A stretch of DNA of 64,000 bases from Roseateles_B sp041906185 (GCA_041906185.1 JAYRJQ010000016.1:83503-147502), one strand, 5' to 3'; positions 49,079 to 58,057 are shown, numbered from the stretch's first letter. Program-made: numbers and translations. The notes: generated by a model not told the origin, from the sequence alone.

Positions 49079-51049
49079 ATGAGCAATCAGCAGGAGACAA
49101 CGCTGTACTACCCCAACGAGGCGAGCGCGAAGTCGGCGCACGTCGCCGGCATGGCGGCCTACGAGGCCCTGTGCAAGGAAGCCGAAGCCGACTACGCCGG
49201 CTACTGGGCCCGCCTGGCCCGCGAGCTGATCACCTGGAAGACGCCCTTCACCAAGACCCTGGACGAGAGCCAGGCGCCGTTCTTCAAGTGGTTCGAGGAC
49301 GGCACGCTGAACGTCTCCTACAACTGCCTGGACCGCAACATCGAGCGCGGCCTGGGTGACAAGACCGCCCTGATCTTCGAGGCCGACGACGGCACCGTGA
49401 CCCGCGTGAGCTACCGCGAGCTGCTGGCCCAGGTCTCGCAGCTGGCCAATGCGCTGAAGGCGCGCGGCGTGAAGAAGGGCGACCGCGTCGTCATCTACAT
49501 GCCGATGTCCGTCGAGGGTGTCGCGGCCATGCAGGCCTGCGCGCGCATCGGCGCCACGCACTCGGTGGTGTTCGGCGGGTTCTCGGCGCAGTCCCTGCGC
49601 GACCGCGTGCAGGATGCTGGCGCCGTGCTGCTGATCACTGCCGACGAGCAGGTCCGCGGTGGCAAGCACCTGCCCCTGAAGTCCATCGTCGACGAGGCCC
49701 TGGCGGACAACAGCTGCCCCACGCTGAAGGACGCGATCGTCTACAAGCGCACGGGCGGTGCCATCGGCTGGACGGCCGGTCGCGACCAGTGGCTGCACGA
49801 GGTGCTGGACGGCCAGTCCACGCAATGCGAGCCCGAGTGGGTGGGCGCCGAGCATCCGCTCTTCCTGCTCTACACCTCCGGCTCCACCGGCAAGCCCAAG
49901 GGCGTGCAGCACAGCAGCGGCGGTTACCTGCTGCATGCGGCGCTGACCACCAAGTGGACCTTCGACCTCAAGCCGGACGACATCTTCTGGTGCACGGCCG
50001 ACATCGGCTGGGTCACCGGCCACACCTACATCACCTACGGCCCGCTGGCCCTGGGCGGCACCGAGATCGTCTTCGAGGGCGTGCCCACCTTCCCGGACGC
50101 CGGCCGCTTCTGGCAGATGATCGAGAAGCACAAGGTCAGCATCTTCTACACGGCGCCCACGGCGATCCGCTCGCTGATCAAGGCGGCCGAGACCAATGAG
50201 GCGGTGCATCCGAAGCAGTACGACCTCAGCAGCCTGCGCCTGCTGGGCTCGGTGGGTGAGCCCATCAACCCGGCCGCCTGGGAGTGGTACCACCAGCACG
50301 TGGGCGGCGGCCGCTGCCCCATCGTCGACACCTTCTGGCAGACCGAGACCGGCGGCCACATGATCACGCCGCTGCCGGGCGTCACGCCGCTGGTGCCGGG
50401 CTCCTGCACGCTGCCGTTCCCGGGCATCCAGGCCGCCATCGTGGACGAGCTGGGCAATGACGTGCCCAACGGTCAGGGCGGCATCCTGGTCGTCAAGAAG
50501 CCGTGGCCGTCGATGATCCGCACGATCTGGGGCGACGCCGACCGCTTCGTGAAGAGCTACTACCCGCAGGAGCTCAAGGGCTACTACCTGGCCGGCGATG
50601 GCGCCATCCGCGATGCCAAGACGGGCTACTTCACCATCACCGGCCGTATCGACGACGTGCTGAACGTCTCGGGCCACCGCATGGGCACGATGGAGATCGA
50701 GTCCGCGCTGGTGAGCTGCACCGAGCTGGTGGCCGAGGCGGCCGTCGTGGGCCGCCCGGATGACACGACGGGCGAGGCCATCTGCGCCTTCGTGGTCCTG
50801 AAGCGCCCCCGTCCGACGGGCGAGGAGGCCAAGAAGATTGCCAACGAGCTGCGCAATTGGGTGGCCAAGGAGATCGGCCCCATCGCCAAGCCCAAGGACA
50901 TCCGCTTCGGCGACAACCTGCCCAAGACCCGCTCCGGCAAGATCATGCGCCGCCTCCTGCGCTCCGTCGCCAAGGGCGAGGCCGTCACGCAGGACACCAG
51001 CACGCTGGAGAACCCGGCCATCCTGGATCAGCTGGCGCAGACCAACTGA
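49079..51049 (+). CDS. acs: Acetyl-CoA synthetase
   Basis: 656 residues from the ATG at 49079, with AAGGAGA 8 bp upstream; a TTG further upstream is in frame but not supported. Activates acetate to acetyl-CoA through acetyl-AMP. Motifs: LLYTSGSTGKPKG (P-loop-like), DTFWQTETGG, GYYLAGDGA, TGRIDDVLNVSGHRMGT and PKTRSGKIMRR, whose Lys is the site controlled by acetylation in the family. A hairpin terminator follows. Like the CoA-transferase genes at 6998-8345, it feeds acetyl-CoA into central metabolism. Confidence 0.96.
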   Translation: MSNQQETTLYYPNEASAKSAHVAGMAAYEALCKEAEADYAGYWARLARELITWKTPFTKTLDESQAPFFKWFEDGTLNVSYNCLDRNIERGLGDKTALIFEADDGTVTRVSYRELLAQVSQLANALKARGVKKGDRVVIYMPMSVEGVAAMQACARIGATHSVVFGGFSAQSLRDRVQDAGAVLLITADEQVRGGKHLPLKSIVDEALADNSCPTLKDAIVYKRTGGAIGWTAGRDQWLHEVLDGQSTQCEPEWVGAEHPLFLLYTSGSTGKPKGVQHSSGGYLLHAALTTKWTFDLKPDDIFWCTADIGWVTGHTYITYGPLALGGTEIVFEGVPTFPDAGRFWQMIEKHKVSIFYTAPTAIRSLIKAAETNEAVHPKQYDLSSLRLLGSVGEPINPAAWEWYHQHVGGGRCPIVDTFWQTETGGHMITPLPGVTPLVPGSCTLPFPGIQAAIVDELGNDVPNGQGGILVVKKPWPSMIRTIWGDADRFVKSYYPQELKGYYLAGDGAIRDAKTGYFTITGRIDDVLNVSGHRMGTMEIESALVSCTELVAEAAVVGRPDDTTGEAICAFVVLKRPRPTGEEAKKIANELRNWVAKEIGPIAKPKDIRFGDNLPKTRSGKIMRRLLRSVAKGEAVTQDTSTLENPAILDQLAQTN

Positions 51050-51065
51050 GCCTGACGATCTCGAC

Positions 51066-51092
51066 TGAAGGCCCGCCTTGGCGGGCCTTTGT
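51066..51092 (+). terminator. Terminator after acs
   Basis: Stem AAGGCCCGCC and GGCGGGCCTT with a 2-nt loop, followed by TTGTC. It starts 18 bp after the stop codon. Confidence 0.85.
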
Positions 51093-51294
51093 CGTTGGCG
51101 CTCGGCCCGCGCAGGCTGGCGCCGTGTTTGAGGGCCGGAATGGATGCTGTGGAGACGGCGCCTAGCAGCTTGAGGGGGTGGGGCCTATCGCAGTCGCTCA
51201 TGTGCGGCAGCTTTCCGTGGCTACTTGGCGCAACAATCCGCCCACGACGCGTTAGACGGCGTCGCAGCTATCCTTTGTGCAACTTTCAGCACTC

Positions 51295-51906
51295 ATGGCA
51301 AAGAAACTCAATCCAGACGGCTGGCTTGACCTGCGGCTGTATCACGCGGTCTTTATTGACCACATCACCTCCGACATCAAGTTCTGCCTCGAGAACAAGC
51401 GGATGGCGGCTGGGGCGCAGTTGCTGATGAGCGCCATCGACATTGCATCCGGACTCGAGCGACCGCGCGAGAAGCTTGACACAGACCGTGAGGACTTCAT
51501 CTCTTGGGCGGACCGCTATCTAACGTTGTCCGGCCCAGAGTACACGCTCCGCGGTGTTGACCTTTACGCAGCGAGATGCGGTCTCCTTCACTGCTACACC
51601 GCGCAGGCCAAGCTCATCAGGCAGGGCAAGGCCGTGATGCTGGGGTGGCTGGACGATATGCAGCCCCCCGTCCGCGCCAATGCCGATCAATCACTGGTTC
51701 TTGCAAGCTTGGCGGCCTTGTTCGTGGCCTTCAATCATGGCTTGGCAGACAGCATCGGCCGTATCAATCGAGACGAAGAGTTGGCAGTGCTCGTCAATGA
51801 GCGCTTGCAGTTTATGTTCCAAGCTTCCCATTTTGATGCCGACGTCAAGCTTTTGATGGAGCGAGCAGCAGAGGAATGGCGCAAGGCCTCGATGACTCAG
51901 GTTTAG
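51295..51906 (+). CDS. Orphan protein with a HEPN-like R-x4-H motif, low GC
   Basis: 203 residues from the ATG at 51295 (a GTG at 51277 is also in frame). Helix-rich. The segment VDLYAARCGLLHCYT carries Arg94-x4-His99, the pattern of HEPN RNase domains (R-x4-6-H). A preceding SAIDIASGL and a following long helix fit a HEPN bundle. Codons ending in A or T are frequent and the base composition is clearly lower in GC than that of neighbours, as in acquired genes. It is isolated: the acs terminator lies before it and another at 52138 after it, and there is no nucleotidyltransferase-type antitoxin gene beside it. A toxin, a defence RNase or a plain structural HEPN protein are all possible. Confidence 0.6.
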   Translation: MAKKLNPDGWLDLRLYHAVFIDHITSDIKFCLENKRMAAGAQLLMSAIDIASGLERPREKLDTDREDFISWADRYLTLSGPEYTLRGVDLYAARCGLLHCYTAQAKLIRQGKAVMLGWLDDMQPPVRANADQSLVLASLAALFVAFNHGLADSIGRINRDEELAVLVNERLQFMFQASHFDADVKLLMERAAEEWRKASMTQV

Positions 51907-52137
51907 TGCGCGTATTGAATGCCGCCCCCGCGATGCGGTGCCTATCGACCATAGGCAAATCAATCTTTGGCCGAGTGCCTTAGCGCTGTCCGATGGCAAT
52001 GCCATTCAGTCGCCTTGGGGCGAGATCTTCCTTTTGGTGCTCGTCGGGCCGATTGGCGGCGTTGCTGAGAGAAGCTCGTCGGGGCGGGCGGCACCTCTAG
52101 GCTGATACCCACCACTCACAACCGCCGCCCAAAAAAG
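51907..52137. other. Intergenic tail of the low-GC segment
   Basis: 231 bp between the HEPN-like gene and the next terminator. Composition shifts from low to high GC within it. Short palindromes (for example GCCTATCGACCATAGGC near 51940-51956) are present, but no gene, no promoter and no attachment site that I can support. Confidence 0.5.
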
Positions 52138-52169
52138 AAAAGGCCCGCTGCGCAGCAGCCGGGCCTTTT
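52138..52169. terminator. Bidirectional terminator
   Basis: AAAAGGCCCG and CGGGCCTTTT form a 10-bp stem around a 12-nt loop that can itself pair (GCTGCGCAGC). It can end both the HEPN-like transcript and the cytochrome c transcript. Confidence 0.85.
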
Positions 52170-52210
52170 CGCTCAGCACGCGGCTCGCAGATCCGGCTTT
52201 GCCGGGCTGC

Positions 52211-52256
52211 CGAGCCGGCCCCCCTGGGGGGGCGCGCGCAGCGCGTAGGGGGGGGG
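52211..52256. repeat. G/C-run palindromic intergenic element
   Basis: CCCCCC next to GGGGGGG, then GCGCGCGCAGCGCG, then TA and nine G, ending directly at the cytochrome c stop codon. The arms can pair into a long hairpin. Elements of this make-up are familiar from Burkholderiales intergenic regions, from memory and not checked here. Confidence 0.6.
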
Positions 52257-52562
52257 TCACTTCACCGTCAACACCCACTTGGCCAGCGTCTCGGCCTCAG
52301 CGGGGGTCACGGCATTGGCGGGCATGGGCACGGGGCCCCACACGCCGGAGCCGCCCTTGATGATCTTCTCGGACAGCTTCTTCACAGCGTCCTTGTCCTT
52401 GGCGTACTTGGCAGCCACGTCCTTGTAGGCCGGGCCGACGAGCTTCTTGTCCAGGGCGTGGCAGGTCATGCAGTTCTTCTTCTGCGCCAGTTCCTGGTTG
52501 GCAAAGGCGGGGGCAGCGAAGACGGCGGCCAGGGCGGCGACGGCGATCAGCTTGGACTTCAT
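52257..52562 (-). CDS. Periplasmic class I cytochrome c
   Basis: 101 residues from the ATG at 52562, preceded by GAGAGGAACCC. A signal peptide ends near AFA (residue 21). The heme site is CMTCH (Cys31, Cys34, His35), and Met80 in VPMPANAVT is the sixth ligand. Size and sequence fit the c551/c552 electron carriers. The stop codon abuts the G-run element at 52211-52256, so the mRNA 3' end can fold tightly. Confidence 0.95.
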   Translation of the reverse strand: MKSKLIAVAALAAVFAAPAFANQELAQKKNCMTCHALDKKLVGPAYKDVAAKYAKDKDAVKKLSEKIIKGGSGVWGPVPMPANAVTPAEAETLAKWVLTVK

Positions 52563-52726
52563 GGGTTCCTCTCGAAACAAGCGTCAGGGATGGGGGGCAT
52601 GGTCCTGGGCTCAAACTGCTCTACAGTGCGAGGCAGAACCGGCGCGGCCCATTCTACGGGCCGCCGTCCCACGCAGCGGGTGAGCCCTTCTTGCGTGGGG
52701 TCAAAGACAAAGAAAGGAATCCGTCC

Positions 52727-52972
52727 ATGTGGTTTGTGGGACTGGGCTTGGTGTTGGTGCTCCTGAAACTGGGCGACATAGGCTTCGTGGCCGGCTGGAG
52801 CTGGGTCGTGGTGCTCAGCCCCTTCGCCCTGGCCGTCGTGTGGTGGATCTGGGCCGACGGCTCGGGCTTCACCCAGCGCCGCGCGATGGACCGCCTCGAG
52901 GAGCGCCAACGCAAGCGGCGCCAACGCACCTTGGAGGCCCTGGGGCGCGACAAGCCGGGCCAGCGGCACTGA
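52727..52972 (+). CDS. Short Trp-rich membrane protein (TIGR04438-like)
   Basis: 81 residues from the ATG after AAAGGAAT. A single long hydrophobic region with many Trp (WFVGLGLVLVLLKL, WSWVVVLSPFALAVVWWIWAD in part) is followed by a charged, Arg-rich helix (RLEERQRKRRQR). It matches a short family confined to Burkholderiales. The role is unknown. Confidence 0.75.
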   Translation: MWFVGLGLVLVLLKLGDIGFVAGWSWVVVLSPFALAVVWWIWADGSGFTQRRAMDRLEERQRKRRQRTLEALGRDKPGQRH

Positions 52973-52999
52973 GTCGCCACCGAGAGGCGCCCCCTTGAA

Positions 53000-53033
53000 A
53001 AAAGCCCTGACGGCGTCGGCCGGCAGGGCTTTT
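53000..53033. terminator. Bidirectional terminator between the Trp-rich gene and ilvD
   Basis: AAAAGCCCTG and CAGGGCTTTT form a 10-bp stem, with an A-run before it and TTT within the right arm. Confidence 0.85.
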
Positions 53034-53068
53034 GCACGTCGGGGCTGCGTGGGCCCGCGCGGCGAGGA

Positions 53069-54748
53069 TCAGTCGAACTTGTCGAGCACGGCGCCGGCGC
53101 TGGCGCTGGAGGCATTGCGGGCGAACTTGGCCAGCACACCGCGCGTGTAGCGCGGCGCCGGCTGGGTCCAGCCGGCACGGCGGCGGGCCAGCTCTTCATC
53201 GTCCACATGCAGCTGCAGCAGCAGCTGGTGGGCGTCGATGGTGATGCGGTCGCCTTCCTGCACGAGGGCAATCGTGCCCCCCTCGTAGGCCTCGGGGGCC
53301 ACGTGGCCGACCACCATGCCCCAGGTGCCGCCCGAGAAGCGGCCGTCGGTGATGAGGCCCACGCTCTCGCCCAGGCCCTGGCCGATCAGCGCGCCGGTGG
53401 GTGCCAGCATCTCGGGCATGCCCGGACCGCCCTTGGGGCCGAGGTAGCGCAGCACCATCACGTCGCCCGCCTTGATCTTGTTGGCCATGATCGCGGCCAG
53501 CGCCGACTGCTCGTCGTCGAAGACGCGGGCCGGTCCGGTGATGACGGGGTTCTTGAGACCGGTGATCTTGGCCACGGCGCCTTCGGGCGAGAGATTGCCC
53601 TTGAGGATGGCCAGGTGGCCCTCGGCGTACAGCGGGTTGCTCACGGGGCGGATGACGTCCTGGTCGGGCGACAGATCCGGCACCTCGGCCAGGTTCTCTG
53701 CCACGGTCTTGCCGGTGATGGTCATGGCGTCGCCATGGATCATGCCGTGCTTGAGCAGCTCCTTCATCACGGCCGGGATGCCGCCGGCGCGGTGCAGGTC
53801 GATGGCGAGGTACTGGCCGCTCGGCTTGAGATTGCACAGCACGGGCACCTTCTTGCGCATGCGCTCGAAGTCGTCGATGGTCCAGTCCACCTCGGCGGCA
53901 TGGGCGATGGCCAGGTAGTGCAGCACGGCGTTGGTCGAGCCGCCGGTCGCCAGGATCACGGCCACGGCGTTCTCGATGGCCTTCTTCGTGACGATGTCCC
54001 GCGGCTTCAGGTCCTTCTTGACGGCCTCGACCATCACGGCCGCCGCCTTCTTCACGCTCTCGACGACTTCCTCCTCGACGTTGGCCATGGTGGAGGAGTA
54101 GGGCAGGCTCATGCCCAGCGCCTCGAAGGAGGAGCTCATGGTGTTGGCGGTGTACATGCCGCCGCAGGAGCCGCTGCCGGGGATGGCGCGCTTCTCGATC
54201 TCGCAGAAGTCCCGCTCGTCCATCTTGCCGGCGGAGAACTGCCCCACGGCCTCGAAGACGCTGACGATGTTGAGGTCCTGGCCCTTGTACTTGCCCGGCA
54301 GGATGGTGCCGCCGTAGACATACAGCGAGGGCACGTTGGCGCGCAGCATGCCCATCATGCCGCCGGGCATGTTCTTGTCGCAGCCGCCGATGACGATGAC
54401 GCCGTCCATCCACTGGCCGCCCACGCAGGTCTCCACGCAGTCGGAGATGACCTCGCGCGAGACGAGGCTGTACTTCATGCCTTCGGTGCCCATGGCCATG
54501 CCGTCGCTGATGGTGGGCGTGCCGAAGATCTGCGGGTTGGCACCGGCGGCTTTCAGGCCCTCGACGGCGGCGTCGGCCAGGCGCTGCAGGCCGCTGTTGC
54601 ACGGCGTGATCGTGGAATGGCCGTTGGCCACGCCGATCATGGGCTTGCCGAAGTCCTCCTCCTTGTAGCCCAGGCCGTAGTACATGGAGCGGTTGGGCGC
54701 GCGGGCCACGCCCTCGGTGATGTTCTTGGAGCGGCGGTTGTAGCTCAT
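53069..54748 (-). CDS. ilvD: Dihydroxy-acid dehydratase
   Basis: 559 residues from the ATG at 54748, preceded by GGAGACCCC. Dehydrates dihydroxy acids in valine and isoleucine synthesis. The iron-sulfur cysteines are in TITPCNSGLQ, VIGGCDKNMPGGMM and GSGSCGGMYTANTM. C-terminal ITDGRFSGGTWGMVVGHVAPEA in part is present. The gene is divergent from a LysR regulator, with a perfect inverted repeat between them. Confidence 0.96.
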   Translation of the reverse strand: MSYNRRSKNITEGVARAPNRSMYYGLGYKEEDFGKPMIGVANGHSTITPCNSGLQRLADAAVEGLKAAGANPQIFGTPTISDGMAMGTEGMKYSLVSREVISDCVETCVGGQWMDGVIVIGGCDKNMPGGMMGMLRANVPSLYVYGGTILPGKYKGQDLNIVSVFEAVGQFSAGKMDERDFCEIEKRAIPGSGSCGGMYTANTMSSSFEALGMSLPYSSTMANVEEEVVESVKKAAAVMVEAVKKDLKPRDIVTKKAIENAVAVILATGGSTNAVLHYLAIAHAAEVDWTIDDFERMRKKVPVLCNLKPSGQYLAIDLHRAGGIPAVMKELLKHGMIHGDAMTITGKTVAENLAEVPDLSPDQDVIRPVSNPLYAEGHLAILKGNLSPEGAVAKITGLKNPVITGPARVFDDEQSALAAIMANKIKAGDVMVLRYLGPKGGPGMPEMLAPTGALIGQGLGESVGLITDGRFSGGTWGMVVGHVAPEAYEGGTIALVQEGDRITIDAHQLLLQLHVDDEELARRRAGWTQPAPRYTRGVLAKFARNASSASAGAVLDKFD

Positions 54749-54834
54749 GGGGTCTCCGTCAGGGGAAGGGCGCGGACGCGCCGGATGCTGCAAGCAGTAT
54801 GCGCAGGAGGGGATATCGTGTCCAATATATATCT

Positions 54835-54856
54835 CGCCATGTTTTGATTCATGGCG
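54835..54856. promoter_or_regulatory. Inverted repeat in the ilvD/lysR divergent region
   Basis: CGCCATG (54835-54841) and CATGGCG (54850-54856) form a perfect 7-bp repeat with an 8-bp spacer, beside an ATATATAT tract. This is where a LysR-type regulator would bind. On the minus strand TTGGAC lies just beyond it, a -35-like element for ilvD. Confidence 0.5.
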
Positions 54857-54878
54857 TAAATCACAGGAGGGCAGGGCC

Positions 54879-55769
54879 ATGATCGAGCTTCGCACCTGGC
54901 GCCAGTTCAGCGTGCTGGCCCGGGAGCTGCATTACGGGCGCGCCGCGCAGCGCCTGCACATGACGCAGCCGCCGCTGAGCCTGGCCATGCAGAAGCTGGA
55001 GCAGGCGCTCGGCGTGGCGCTGTTCGAGCGCAACCGGCGCGGCGTGCGCCTGAGCGCGGCCGGCGCCGCGCTGCTGCCGCAGGCCGAGGCGCTGCTCGCG
55101 CAGGCCGAGGCGCTGCCCGAGCTGGCGCGCGCGGCGGCGGCGGGCATCCGCGGGCAGCTGCGCCTGGGCTTTGTCTCGACGGTGGGCTATGGCGAGATGC
55201 CGGCCTGGCTGCGCCAGTTCCGCGAGCGCTTCCCCGAGGTCGCCCTGCAGCTGCGCGAGGCCACGCTGGATGTGCAGCTGCAGGCCTTCGAGCGGGGCGA
55301 GCTGGACGCCGGCTTCGTGATCCATGCGCCCGGCGCCGCGCCGGCGGGCTTCGAGTCCCTGGGCCTCGCCGAGGAGCCCATGGTGCTGGCCCATGCGGAC
55401 AGCAGGCGCGGCGCGCCGCCCAAGGCCCTGCTGGACGCGCCGCTGATCATCTTCCCCCGCGAGATCGCCCCTTCGCTGCACGACGCGGTGCTGGGTTTCT
55501 ACGCGGCGCAGGGGCGGCGGGTGCAGGTCGCGCAGGAGGCCATCCAGATGCAGACCATCGTCAATCTGGTGTCCTCGGGCATGGGCGTCGCCTGGGTGCC
55601 GCGCTCGGTGATGGCGCTGCAGCGGGCGGGCGTGAGCTACCGCGCGCTGCGCATGCCGGGCCTGCCGCGCTGTGAGACGCGCCTGATCTGGCGCGCACCG
55701 GCGGCGCCCGTCGTGGAGGGCTTCGTCGCGCACGTGCGGCAGGCGCTGCGCGGTGCGGCCGGCGCTTGA
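54879..55769 (+). CDS. LysR-type transcriptional regulator
   Basis: 296 residues from the ATG after AGGAGGGCAGGGCC. The N-terminal helix-turn-helix is LTWRQF-like: ELRTWRQFSVLARELHYG, RAAQRLHMTQPPLSLAMQKLEQALGV in part. The C-terminal ligand domain spans about residues 90-296. It is divergent from ilvD, the usual arrangement for a LysR controlling its neighbour, so control of ilvD by a branched-chain pathway metabolite is a reasonable inference. Confidence 0.93.
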   Translation: MIELRTWRQFSVLARELHYGRAAQRLHMTQPPLSLAMQKLEQALGVALFERNRRGVRLSAAGAALLPQAEALLAQAEALPELARAAAAGIRGQLRLGFVSTVGYGEMPAWLRQFRERFPEVALQLREATLDVQLQAFERGELDAGFVIHAPGAAPAGFESLGLAEEPMVLAHADSRRGAPPKALLDAPLIIFPREIAPSLHDAVLGFYAAQGRRVQVAQEAIQMQTIVNLVSSGMGVAWVPRSVMALQRAGVSYRALRMPGLPRCETRLIWRAPAAPVVEGFVAHVRQALRGAAGA

Positions 55770-55938
55770 GGCCATCGGGCGGGTCGTGCATCGCCCCGGC
55801 CTGCCGGGCCTGACGGAAGTCATGCCTCGCTGCACGGCAGAATGCGCGGCCAGGGCGCACATCGCCCGCTCGGCGTCCGGCGGTCAACGGATGCCGGCGG
55901 GCGTCGTTGAACGCCGACGACCCACGCGAGGAGATCCC

Positions 55939-56949
55939 ATGACCCGATTCACGCCCCGCCCCCTGTGGCAGCCGCTGATGCTGGCAACCGCGCTGCTCCT
56001 GACCGGCCCCGCGCAGGCCGCCGTCTTCAAGGACCCCGCGATGCAGCAGGCGCTGGAGTCGGACCAGGACGACGAGCTGCTGGCGCTGGCCCGCGCCCGG
56101 CTCAAGACCGATGCGACCGATCCCCAGGGGCTGGCCGCCACGGCTCTGGTGGGCATGCAGGACGCCGACACCGCGAAGCTGGAGGCCCACGCGCTCTCGC
56201 TGCAGCAGTGCGTGGAGCGGCATCCGCGCGCGGCCGTCTGTCATTTCGTGTTGGGGCAGGTGCTCGGCACGCAGGCCATGGCGGGCGGCATGATGAAGGC
56301 GATGACGCTGACCGGCCGCATCAAGGAGTCCTTCCAGAAGGCACTGGCGCTGGAGCCGCAGTCCTACGAGGCGCGCGACGCCCAGCAGCAGTTCTACCTG
56401 ATGGCCCCGGGCATCGCCGGCGGCTCGACGAGCAAGGCCCGCGCCCTGGCCGACGAAGTGCGGGAGAGCCAGCCGGAGCAGGCGCAGCTGCTGCGCGCCC
56501 GGCTGCTGCACAACGACGGTGACACGGCCGGTGCCGAGCGCGAGATCAGGGCCTTCACGCCGGGCCGCGACGTCGCGCTGAACAAGGCCTGGGGGCAGGC
56601 GTGGCTCGCGCTGGGCCTGAGCTATCTGCAGGACAAGCAGCCGGGCAAGGCGCGTGCCTGGCTGGAGCCGCTGGTCAAGGTCCAGCCGCAATCGGCCTAT
56701 GGCTTCTTCGGCCTCGCCCGCGTGGCCGCCGCGGAGCAGCGCTGGGACGAGTCCGCGCGTGCCTTCGAGCAGGCGCGGGGGCTGGAGGGCGCGCGGGCGC
56801 TCCCGATCGACTACCGCCTCGGCCTCATGCTCCAGGCCAAGGGCGACAAGGCGCAGGCCCGGGCGGCGCTGGAGCGCTATCTGGCCGGTAAGTCCCCCAG
56901 CCGGCGTCTGGCCGAGGACGCCCGCAAGCGCCTCGCCGAGCTGGGCTGA
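55939..56949 (+). CDS. Exported TPR protein, first of a tandem pair
   Basis: 336 residues from the ATG after GAGGAGATCCC. A signal peptide ends at PAQA-AVF. Several TPR-like helical pairs follow, with the last at AQARAALERYLAGKSPS. The start of the mature chain (AVFKDPAMQQALES) and other blocks (HFVLGQVLGTQAMAGGMMKAMTLTGRIKE in part; GGSTSKARALAD) align with the adjacent gene, so the two are duplicates. Periplasmic location and protein-protein contacts are inferred; the partner is unknown. Confidence 0.8.
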   Translation: MTRFTPRPLWQPLMLATALLLTGPAQAAVFKDPAMQQALESDQDDELLALARARLKTDATDPQGLAATALVGMQDADTAKLEAHALSLQQCVERHPRAAVCHFVLGQVLGTQAMAGGMMKAMTLTGRIKESFQKALALEPQSYEARDAQQQFYLMAPGIAGGSTSKARALADEVRESQPEQAQLLRARLLHNDGDTAGAEREIRAFTPGRDVALNKAWGQAWLALGLSYLQDKQPGKARAWLEPLVKVQPQSAYGFFGLARVAAAEQRWDESARAFEQARGLEGARALPIDYRLGLMLQAKGDKAQARAALERYLAGKSPSRRLAEDARKRLAELG

Positions 56950-57010
56950 GGCAGTCGCCGAATAGCGGGCAGGGCAGCAGGGCTTCACCGCTGGCCTTAG
57001 CATCACGCCC

Positions 57011-58057
57011 ATGCTGCGCCTCGCCCCCCGTTCGTCCCTGCCCGGAATCGCCTCGCTCCGCCCGCTGCTGGCCGCGTTCTGCCTGAGCGCAGCGGCCGCC
57101 GCCCAGGCCGCGGTCTTCACGGATCCGGCCCTGCAGAGTCTCTTCGCCGCGGGACAGTCCGTGGAGCTGGAGCGGGCCGCCCAGGCCCGGCTGTCCGCCG
57201 ATGCGAACGACGTCCAGGCGCAGGTCGCGCTGGCGCTGTCGCTGCTGGAATGGGGGCGGGTGGACCAGCTGGAGCCGTCGCTGCGCCAGATGCAGGCCTG
57301 CGTCGAGCGCCAGCCGGACTTCGCGCCCTGCCACTACGCGCTGGGCTCGCTGCTGGGCGTGCAGGCCGTGAAGGGCGGGGCGCTCAAGGCCCTGAGCCTC
57401 AACGGGCGCATCCGCGAGCAGCTGCAGCGGGCCTTCGAGCTGGACCCGCGCAGCTATGAGATCCGCAGCGCCCTGGTGCAGTACTACATGGCCGTCCCCA
57501 TGCTGGCGGGTGGCAGCCACAGCAAGGCGCGCGGCCTGGAGCAGGACTGGCGTCGCAGCAGCCCGGAGCAGGCGCGCATGCTGCGCATCTTCGTGGCGGT
57601 GGGGGACGAGGACTGGTCCGAGGCCGAGCGCGAGCTCAAGGCGCTGCGCATCGGCAATGACCTGCGGCTGGCCTTCGACGCCCGCGTGGCCTACGGGCAG
57701 CTCGGCCGCCATTTCGTCAAGGACAAGCAATGGGACCGCGCCCGCAAGCTCTACGAGCAGCTGATGCGCGATCAGCCCCGCCAAGCCACCGGTGCCTACC
57801 TGATGTCCCGTCTGGCGCAGGACCAGGGGCGTTTCGACGAGGCCATCGACTGGATCCAGAAGGCCCGCCGGCTCGAGGGCGCCGAGCTCCTGCCCCTGGA
57901 TCAGCGCCTGGGCAATGCCTACGAAGGCCTCGGCGACAAGGCCCAGGCCCGCGCCGCCTACGAGCGCTATCTGGCCGGCAGCCCGCTGCACCAGCGCAAC
58001 GAGCAGGAGGTCCGGCGCTCCCTGGCCGCTCTGGCCTCGCCGCCGAAGTCCGACTGA
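57011..58057 (+). CDS. Exported TPR protein, second of a tandem pair
   Basis: 348 residues. A signal peptide ends at AQA-AVF. Mature residues AVFTDPALQSLFAAG and the blocks HYALGSLLGVQAVKGGALKALSLNGRIREQ in part and GGSHSKARGLEQ parallel the preceding gene, 61 bp upstream. Helical pairs continue to AQARAAYERYLAGSPLH. Both paralogs keep two Cys in the region CVERHP/CVERQPDFAPC. Lgt follows by 85 bp on the same strand. Confidence 0.8.
   Translation: MLRLAPRSSLPGIASLRPLLAAFCLSAAAAAQAAVFTDPALQSLFAAGQSVELERAAQARLSADANDVQAQVALALSLLEWGRVDQLEPSLRQMQACVERQPDFAPCHYALGSLLGVQAVKGGALKALSLNGRIREQLQRAFELDPRSYEIRSALVQYYMAVPMLAGGSHSKARGLEQDWRRSSPEQARMLRIFVAVGDEDWSEAERELKALRIGNDLRLAFDARVAYGQLGRHFVKDKQWDRARKLYEQLMRDQPRQATGAYLMSRLAQDQGRFDEAIDWIQKARRLEGAELLPLDQRLGNAYEGLGDKAQARAAYERYLAGSPLHQRNEQEVRRSLAALASPPKSD

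Noticed and set aside
51251..51257. GTTAGAC upstream of the low-GC gene, resembling the core of an integron attC site
   Set aside because: No matching RYYYAAC partner or second core is found after the gene, and no integrase or cassette series is present. A single 7-bp match is chance level.
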